DNA of 11,553 bases from Xanthomarina sp035306705 (GTDB lineage Bacteria; Bacteroidota; Bacteroidia; Flavobacteriales; Flavobacteriaceae): NCBI RefSeq assembly GCF_035306705.1, contig NZ_DATGNO010000158.1, positions 1-11,553 of the forward strand, written 5' to 3'. Position numbers and translations under genes: made by a program. Within the stretch, counting starts at the first letter, position 1. Each line of letters starts with the position of its first letter. This document shows, piece after piece, positions 7,313 through 11,553 of the stretch. The notes below the pieces were generated by a model. It ran no database searches. It had not been told where the DNA came from and was given only the letters and a program-made list of their open reading frames with translations.

Positions 7313-7639
7313 ATGGACATAAAAAATTCACAACAACTAGTAGATACTTGGATTAAAGAACATGGAGTTCGGTATTTTAACGAATTAACCAACATGGCTC
7401 AGCTAACTGAAGAAGTAGGCGAAGTAGCTAGAATTATAGCCAGACGTTATGGTGAACAAAGCGAAAAGGAAAGCGACAAAGACAAAGATTTAGGCGAAGA
7501 ATTAGCCGATGTTGTTTTTGTGGTTTTGTGTCTAGCCAACCAAACAGGAATTGATTTACAATCGGCTTTCGATAAAAAAATGGACAAGAAAACCAAGCGC
7601 GATCACGATAGACATCACAACAACGAGAAGTTGAAATAG
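7313..7639 (+). CDS. MazG-type nucleotide pyrophosphohydrolase
   Basis: 108 residues, an all-alpha single-domain MazG-family protein, predicted to hydrolyse (d)NTPs to monophosphate and pyrophosphate with Mg2+. The metal-binding motif is complete: EEVGE (Glu33, Glu34, Glu37) and EELAD (Glu63, Asp66). Between the halves is a charged, Lys/Asp/Glu-rich loop (about 47-61), and the C-terminus is very basic and His-rich (KKTKRDHDRHH). It is a short form, not the two-domain E. coli MazG. The ATG lies 2 nt after the stop of the DUF3857 paralogue, and aroA starts 3 nt after its own stop, so translation of the three is probably coupled. The substrate (a damaged nucleotide or dCTP-like) cannot be chosen from the sequence. 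Confidence 0.9.
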   Translation: MDIKNSQQLVDTWIKEHGVRYFNELTNMAQLTEEVGEVARIIARRYGEQSEKESDKDKDLGEELADVVFVVLCLANQTGIDLQSAFDKKMDKKTKRDHDRHHNNEKLK

Positions 7640-7642
7640 GCT

Positions 7643-8872
7643 ATGAATATTGTACTTCAAAAATTATCTATCCCCAATCATCCGTCTAAAATCAATATCA
7701 CGGGTTCCAAAAGTGAATCTAACAGGCTGTTGTTATTGCAGGCTTTATTTTCAAATATCGAGATAGATAACCTTTCAAATTCTGATGATTCGATTGTTAT
7801 GTCCGAAGCCTTAACCACAACTTCCAACATGATCGATATCCATCATGCAGGAACTGCTATGCGCTTTTTAACAGCTTACTTTGCCACGCAAAATGGGAGG
7901 GAAGTAGTTCTAACTGGCTCAGAGAGAATGAAAGAGCGTCCAATAAAAATTTTGGTCGATGCGCTTCAAAGCCTTGGAGCAGATATTTCCTATTTGGAGT
8001 CCGAAGGTTTTCCACCATTAAAAATAAAAGGAAAAACTTTATCTCAAAACAAGACTTGCCTAAAAGCCAGCGTTAGCAGTCAGTATATTTCGGCGTTACT
8101 CCTTATTGCGCCCAGACTGGAAAACGGCCTAGAACTTACCTTAGAAGGAGAAATAACATCTGTTCCTTATATCAATATGACCTTGAGTTTGTTAAATGAA
8201 GTTGGTATTGAAACCTCTTTTAAGAAACAGGTTATAAAAGTCGCGAAGCAATCAAAAGTCAACAATCAAAAGCTGGTAATCGAATCCGATTGGTCATCTG
8301 CGTCTTATTTTTATAGTATTGTGGCTTTAAGTCCTGTTGGGACAGAAATCAGTTTATCTTCATATAAAAAAAATTCGTTGCAAGGAGATTCTGTTCTGGC
8401 AGAAATTTATAAACAGTTTGGAGTTGAAACTAGATTTAATACCAATGAAATTGTACTTCATAAATCAGAAATAGTTAGTGGTCAGTCTTCCGTCAAATTA
8501 AACTTGGCAAATACTCCCGACATTGCTCAAACCATAACGGTAACTTGTTTGGGTTTAGGTTTGGAATGTGAGCTTACTGGGCTTCATACTTTAAAAATTA
8601 AAGAAACCGATAGACTATTAGCTCTTAAAACAGAAATTGAAAAATTAGGAGGAGATATTTCCATTTCCAACGATAGTTTGTGGTTAAAACCATTAAATAC
8701 CATAAAAAGCCATATTCGCATTGATACGTATAACGATCATAGAATGGCCTTGGCTTTTGCACCTCTAGCACTAAAAACTTCAATAGTTATCAACGATGCC
8801 GAGGTGGTTTCAAAATCGTATCCAAGCTTTTGGGAGGACCTAAAAAGCATTGGTTTTGAAATAACAAAATAA
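7643..8872 (+). CDS. aroA: 3-phosphoshikimate 1-carboxyvinyltransferase (EPSP synthase)
   Basis: 409 residues, slightly shorter than the E. coli enzyme (427). It transfers the enolpyruvyl group of PEP to shikimate 3-phosphate, the sixth step of the shikimate pathway. Visible motifs in order: TGSKSESNR (20-28), AGTAMRFLTAY (69-79), TGSERMKERPI (91-101), SSQYISALL (145-153), SDWSSASYF (215-223), a catalytic Asp in TPDIAQT (291-297), LKIKETDR (317-324), YNDHRMALAF (363-372) and KSYPSF (391-396). Catalytic and substrate-binding residues appear intact. Where E. coli has Pro101, in the helix after AGTAMR, this protein has Phe75, and the preceding LGN/LGD is replaced by IHH. It is the last gene of the compact unit, 3 nt after the mazG-like gene; the next gene, queA, has its own promoter. 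Confidence 0.96.
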   Translation: MNIVLQKLSIPNHPSKINITGSKSESNRLLLLQALFSNIEIDNLSNSDDSIVMSEALTTTSNMIDIHHAGTAMRFLTAYFATQNGREVVLTGSERMKERPIKILVDALQSLGADISYLESEGFPPLKIKGKTLSQNKTCLKASVSSQYISALLLIAPRLENGLELTLEGEITSVPYINMTLSLLNEVGIETSFKKQVIKVAKQSKVNNQKLVIESDWSSASYFYSIVALSPVGTEISLSSYKKNSLQGDSVLAEIYKQFGVETRFNTNEIVLHKSEIVSGQSSVKLNLANTPDIAQTITVTCLGLGLECELTGLHTLKIKETDRLLALKTEIEKLGGDISISNDSLWLKPLNTIKSHIRIDTYNDHRMALAFAPLALKTSIVINDAEVVSKSYPSFWEDLKSIGFEITK

Positions 8873-8887
8873 TAAGTAGCTAAATAC

Positions 8888-8919
8888 TTGACAACGCCTA
8901 CTTTCAGGTCGTATATTTG
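8888..8919 (+). promoter_or_regulatory. Predicted queA promoter
   Basis: TTG (8888-8890) and TATATTTG (8912-8919) are exact matches to the Bacteroidota -33 and -7 boxes, with a 21-nt spacer. Initiation would be near 8924-8927, leaving a leader of about 75 nt before queA. It is the best promoter in the window and lies in the 126-nt gap between aroA and queA. Confidence 0.7.
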
Positions 8920-8998
8920 CATCTTTCCAAAATAATAGATTTCCACAAAAACACGTGGGTTATTTATATAAAGTGAAAACGCTAAAAACAGACTACAT

Positions 8999-10048
8999 AT
9001 GAAATTATCACATTTTAATTTTGATCTTCCAGAAGAATTATTAGCAGAATATCCAGCTGAAAATAGGGATGAATCGCGTTTAATGGTTTTAGATAGAGAG
9101 AAACAAACTATCGAACACAAATTGTTTAAAGATTTAATCAACTATTTTGATAAGGATGATGTTATGATTCTTAATAATACGAAAGTATTTCCTGCTAGGC
9201 TTTTTGGTAACAAAGAGAAAACAGGCGCAAGAATTGAAGTGTTTTTATTAAGAGAATTAAACGAAGAACAACGTCTTTGGGATGTACTTGTAGATCCAGC
9301 TAGAAAAATAAGAATTGGAAATAAATTATACTTTGGCGAAGAAGAATCTTTGGTTGCCGAAGTCATTGATAACACCACCTCAAGAGGAAGAACCTTACGT
9401 TTTTTATACGATGGTTCTTATAGAGATTTTCGCGTAAAGCTTAAGGAATTAGGCGAAACTCCGCTTCCAAAATATATTAAAAGAGAAGTAGAACCAGAAG
9501 ACGAAGAGCGTTACCAAACCATTTTTGCTAAAAACGAAGGTGCCGTTGCAGCACCAACAGCTGGTTTGCATTTTTCTAAACACCTTTTAAAACGTTTGGA
9601 AATTAAAGGAATTAATTTTGCTGAAGTTACATTACATGTTGGTTTAGGTACTTTTAATCCCGTAGAAGTAGAAGATTTATCCAAACACAAAATGGACAGC
9701 GAAGAAATTATTATTAAAAAAGACGCTGCAGATATTATAAATACAGGTATTAAAAATAGAAAACGTGTGTGTGCTGTTGGAACAACTGCTATGCGTGCTA
9801 TTGAAAGCTCAGTATCTTCAAACGGAACTTTAAACGAGTTTGATGGATGGTCCAATAAATTTATTTTCCCTCCATACGATTTTAGTATTGCAAACTGTAT
9901 GATTACCAACTTCCATACACCAAAATCGACTTTATTAATGATGGCTTCGGCTTTTGGAGGTCACGATTTTATAAAAAAGGCGTATGAAGTAGCCATTAAG
10001 GAAAAATATAATTTCTATAGCTATGGCGATGCCATGTTAATTATCTAA
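8999..10048 (+). CDS. queA: tRNA preQ1(34) S-adenosylmethionine ribosyltransferase-isomerase
   Basis: 349 residues, normal length. QueA moves and isomerises the ribosyl part of S-adenosylmethionine onto preQ1 at tRNA position 34, making epoxyqueuosine for GUN-decoding tRNAs (Asp, Asn, His, Tyr). Motifs seen: FDLPEELLAEYPAENRDESR (8-27), VMILNNTKVFPARL (55-68), GAVAAPTAGLHF (181-192), VTLHVGLGTFNPV (210-222), VGTTAMRAIES (260-270), MITNFHTPKSTLLMM (301-315) and the C-terminal FYSYGDAMLI (339-348). The ATG at 8999 gives the typical MKLSHFNFDLP start. It is preceded by its own promoter and followed 18 nt after the stop by a strong terminator, so it is probably a single-gene transcript. No other queuosine gene is in the window. 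Confidence 0.97.
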   Translation: MKLSHFNFDLPEELLAEYPAENRDESRLMVLDREKQTIEHKLFKDLINYFDKDDVMILNNTKVFPARLFGNKEKTGARIEVFLLRELNEEQRLWDVLVDPARKIRIGNKLYFGEEESLVAEVIDNTTSRGRTLRFLYDGSYRDFRVKLKELGETPLPKYIKREVEPEDEERYQTIFAKNEGAVAAPTAGLHFSKHLLKRLEIKGINFAEVTLHVGLGTFNPVEVEDLSKHKMDSEEIIIKKDAADIINTGIKNRKRVCAVGTTAMRAIESSVSSNGTLNEFDGWSNKFIFPPYDFSIANCMITNFHTPKSTLLMMASAFGGHDFIKKAYEVAIKEKYNFYSYGDAMLII

Positions 10049-10066
10049 TTAGAATTACATACTAAT

Positions 10067-10100
10067 AAAAAGCCTTGTTTATACAGGGCTTTTTTGTTTT
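10067..10100 (+). terminator. Intrinsic terminator of queA
   Basis: AAAAAGCCTTG (10067-10077) and CAGGGCTTTTT (10084-10094) form an 11-bp stem with one G-U pair and a 6-nt loop (TTTATA), followed by more T (to 10100, with one G). It begins 18 nt after the queA stop. This is a canonical rho-independent terminator. Confidence 0.88.
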
Positions 10101-10161
10101 TATTACCTGCTATTAAGTCAAGAAATATTAAATTTATAAGATGATTTAATTTGGATTATTT

Positions 10162-10190
10162 TTAGGATGCGAGTTTTCTGTTCATCCTAA
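10162..10190. repeat. Perfect 8-bp inverted repeat in the queA-rlmN gap
   Basis: TTAGGATG (10162-10169) and CATCCTAA (10183-10190) are exact reverse complements separated by 13 nt. No T-run follows on the plus strand. It lies about 50 nt upstream of the predicted rlmN -7 box and beyond the queA terminator, so an operator or a remnant of an intergenic repeat are both possible. Confidence 0.45.
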
Positions 10191-10211
10191 CATTCAAAAA
10201 TCACAATTCAA

Positions 10212-10232
10212 AAAATCGAAAATCGAAAATCC
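10212..10232 (+). repeat. Three 7-bp tandem units before rlmN
   Basis: AAAATCG (10212-10218), AAAATCG (10219-10225) and AAAATCC (10226-10232) are head-to-tail. Just upstream, ATTCAAAAATC (10192-10202) and ATTCAAAAAATC (10206-10217) form a second near-direct repeat. The tandem block occupies the place where a -33 box would be expected. It could be a protein-binding array or simple slippage of A-rich DNA. Confidence 0.5.
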
Positions 10233-10238
10233 TTTACG

Positions 10239-10246
10239 TACTTTTG
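10239..10246 (+). promoter_or_regulatory. Predicted rlmN promoter -7 box
   Basis: TACTTTTG is an exact TAnnTTTG match and is followed by CA, as in the queA promoter. It ends 7 nt before the rlmN ATG, so transcription should start at or next to the start codon. No TTG -33 box is visible about 20 nt upstream, where the AAAATCG repeats lie instead. Confidence 0.5.
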
Positions 10247-10253
10247 CAAAACA

Positions 10254-11294
10254 ATGACAACATCAAAAAAAGACATACGAGCCCTAACAAAAGAGCAACT
10301 TAGAGATTTCTTTGTTAAAGAAGGAGATCAGGCCTTTCGTGGAAATCAGGTATATGAATGGTTATGGAGCAAAGGTGCCCATAGCTTTGAGGATATGACC
10401 AATGTTTCCATAGAAACGCGACAAATGCTCGAAGATAACTTTGTTATTAATCACATTCGCGTAGATAACATGCAGAAAAGTAGTGATGGCACTATTAAAA
10501 ATGCGGTTCGTTTGCATGATGGATTGATTGTGGAATCAGTTTTAATTCCTACAAAAACCAGAACTACAGCCTGTGTTTCTAGCCAAGTTGGTTGCAGTTT
10601 GGATTGCAGATTTTGTGCCACTTCTAGATTAAAACGCATGCGAAATTTGAATCCTGATGAAATCTTTGATCAGGTAGTGGCTATCGATAAAGAAAGCAGA
10701 CTATATCACAACAGACCTTTAAGTAATATTGTGTTTATGGGCATGGGAGAACCCCTCATGAATTACAACAACGTGTTAAAAGCCATTGATAAAATTACTT
10801 CAGATGAAGGTTTGGGTATGTCGCCAAAACGTATTGTAGTTTCTACTTCCGGCGTGCCAAAAATGATTAAAAAAATGGCCGACGACGAAGTGAAATTCAA
10901 ATTAGCCGTCTCACTTCATTCGGCAATCGATGAGGTACGTACATCCATCATGCCATTTAATGAAACGTTTCCTTTAGCCGATTTACGTGAGGCTTTAGAA
11001 TATTGGTATGCAAAAACTAAAAACAGAATTACTTATGAATATGTAGTTTGGAAAGACATTAACGATAAAAAGAAAGATGTTGAAGCCTTAATAGAATTTT
11101 GCAAATTTGCACCAAGTAAGGTCAACTTAATAGAATACAACCCCATAGATGATGGCGAATTTCAACAAGCCAATGCTGAAGCCATTGATATGTATGTTTC
11201 CATGCTAGAAGCCAATCATATTACAGTAACCGTTAGACGCTCTCGTGGAAAAGATATTGACGCTGCTTGTGGCCAATTGGCGAATAAAAGTTAA
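10254..11294 (+). CDS. rlmN: Dual-specificity RNA methyltransferase RlmN
   Basis: 346 residues, a radical-SAM enzyme that makes 2-methyladenosine at A2503 of 23S rRNA (and, in E. coli, at A37 of some tRNAs). An N-terminal RNA-binding helical domain (about 10-60, FRGNQVYEWLW) precedes the radical-SAM barrel. The cluster motif is Cys114-x3-Cys118-x2-Cys121; Cys107 corresponds to E. coli Cys118 and Cys339 (AACGQL) to the methyl-carrying Cys355. Also seen are FMGMGEPLMNY (161-171) and SLHSAIDEVR (220-229). The presence of both accessory cysteines and the usual RlmN motifs favours RlmN over its relative Cfr. The ATG at 10254 fits the family N-terminus; there is no Shine-Dalgarno sequence and the message looks leaderless. 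It is flanked by terminators on both sides and so is probably monocistronic. Confidence 0.96.
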   Translation: MTTSKKDIRALTKEQLRDFFVKEGDQAFRGNQVYEWLWSKGAHSFEDMTNVSIETRQMLEDNFVINHIRVDNMQKSSDGTIKNAVRLHDGLIVESVLIPTKTRTTACVSSQVGCSLDCRFCATSRLKRMRNLNPDEIFDQVVAIDKESRLYHNRPLSNIVFMGMGEPLMNYNNVLKAIDKITSDEGLGMSPKRIVVSTSGVPKMIKKMADDEVKFKLAVSLHSAIDEVRTSIMPFNETFPLADLREALEYWYAKTKNRITYEYVVWKDINDKKKDVEALIEFCKFAPSKVNLIEYNPIDDGEFQQANAEAIDMYVSMLEANHITVTVRRSRGKDIDAACGQLANKS

Positions 11295-11321
11295 AAAAGA
11301 AACCTTGTATTCTAAAAATAG

Positions 11322-11354
11322 AAAAGCCCCAATTTTTAAATTGGGGCTTTTTTT
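11322..11354 (+). terminator. Strong, probably bidirectional terminator between rlmN and the T9SS cargo gene
   Basis: AAAAGCCCCAATT (11322-11334) and AATTGGGGCTTTT (11339-11351) form a perfect 13-bp stem with a 4-nt loop, followed by T to 11354. The A-run on the left arm supplies a U-run on the minus strand, so it can also terminate the convergent gene whose stop lies at 11379. It starts 27 nt after the rlmN stop. Confidence 0.9.
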
Positions 11355-11378
11355 AAATAAAGTCTAATACGTTTAAAC

Positions 11379-11553
11379 TTATTTTTTTAGAACTTTTAAA
11401 GTTTCTGTTTTCCCTTCAGCAGAGATTTTAACTAAGTACATCCCTTGCTGTAATGCAGATATATCAATAGAGTTGTTCTGCAACCTTAAGCCATTAACTT
11501 GAAGTACGTTTTGTCCCAATTGGTTATATACATCTATCTGATTAATATTCAAT
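11379..11553 (-). CDS. C-terminus of a protein with a type A T9SS sorting domain (5' part outside the window)
   Basis: Reading the minus strand from 11552 to TAA at 11381-11379 gives 57 residues that match the type A C-terminal sorting domain of the type IX secretion system. The features are an IDVYNQLGQNVLQV segment, ISALQQGMYLVKI and the terminal VLKK. In this phylum the domain directs a signal-peptide-bearing protein through the outer membrane and is then removed, often with attachment to surface lipopolysaccharide. The catalytic or binding part lies outside the window, so the cargo's role (enzyme, adhesin or other) cannot be stated. The gene converges on rlmN and shares the terminator at 11322-11354. 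Apart from the sorting-domain consensus nothing is odd in the visible part. Confidence 0.87.
   Translation of the reverse strand, partial: LNINQIDVYNQLGQNVLQVNGLRLQNNSIDISALQQGMYLVKISAEGKTETLKVLKK

Noticed and set aside
8366..8373. Run of eight A within aroA as a programmed frameshift or phase-variable site
   Set aside because: The frame continues through conserved AroA sequence on both sides, and A-runs of this length are common in such low-GC genes.
8737..9141. Minus-strand open frame of 134 codons across the aroA end and queA start
   Set aside because: It is antisense to the conserved C-terminus of AroA and N-terminus of QueA and covers the queA promoter. Its translation shows no recognisable family.
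9511..9909. Minus-strand open frame of 132 codons inside queA
   Set aside because: Entirely antisense to strongly conserved QueA motifs, with no recognisable domain; a frame shadow.
10254..11294. Cfr-type antibiotic-resistance methyltransferase instead of RlmN
   Set aside because: The N-terminal domain, the MGMGEPLMNY motif and single-copy housekeeping context fit RlmN; nothing suggests mobility or transfer.

Overview
The window reads as a chromosomal housekeeping segment from a member of the Bacteroidota, most likely a marine or soil Flavobacteriaceae. The evidence is low G+C, A-rich upstream regions without Shine-Dalgarno sequences, promoter -7 boxes of the TAnnTTTG type followed by CA, a DAHP synthase fused at its C-terminus to a chorismate mutase, a pair of exported DUF3857/transglutaminase-like proteins, and a type IX secretion (T9SS) C-terminal sorting domain. 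The species cannot be fixed from this sequence. No tRNA, rRNA, CRISPR array, insertion sequence or phage gene was seen.

Layout: (1) 1-1675, aromatic amino-acid genes: the 3' end of prephenate dehydrogenase (tyrA), a structured 138-nt spacer, then bifunctional DAHP synthase-chorismate mutase. (2) 1792-3301, ribosome and tRNA quality genes: rsgA and dtd. (3) 3378-8872, a very tightly packed four-gene unit (gaps of 12, 2 and 3 nt): two exported DUF3857/transglutaminase-like proteins, a small MazG-type NTP pyrophosphohydrolase and aroA (EPSP synthase). A plausible promoter lies just upstream. (4) 8999-10048, queA with its own good promoter and a strong terminator. (5) 10254-11294, rlmN, apparently leaderless, with a strong terminator that probably works in both directions. 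(6) 11379-11553, minus strand, the last 57 codons of a T9SS cargo protein converging on rlmN.

Two themes run through the plus-strand genes. DAHP synthase-chorismate mutase, AroA and TyrA cover the entry, the penultimate step and the tyrosine branch of aromatic synthesis. RsgA, Dtd, QueA and RlmN act on ribosome assembly, tRNA proofreading, tRNA wobble modification and 23S rRNA methylation.

The least understood part is the DUF3857 pair. By my residue alignment the first protein keeps a Cys-His-acidic triad, while the second has Val and Asn in place of the Cys and His. This suggests an enzyme and a pseudoenzyme partner in the periplasm or outer membrane. Apart from this pair, the window is ordinary conserved chromosome, and I do not see a clearly new mobile or defence system.
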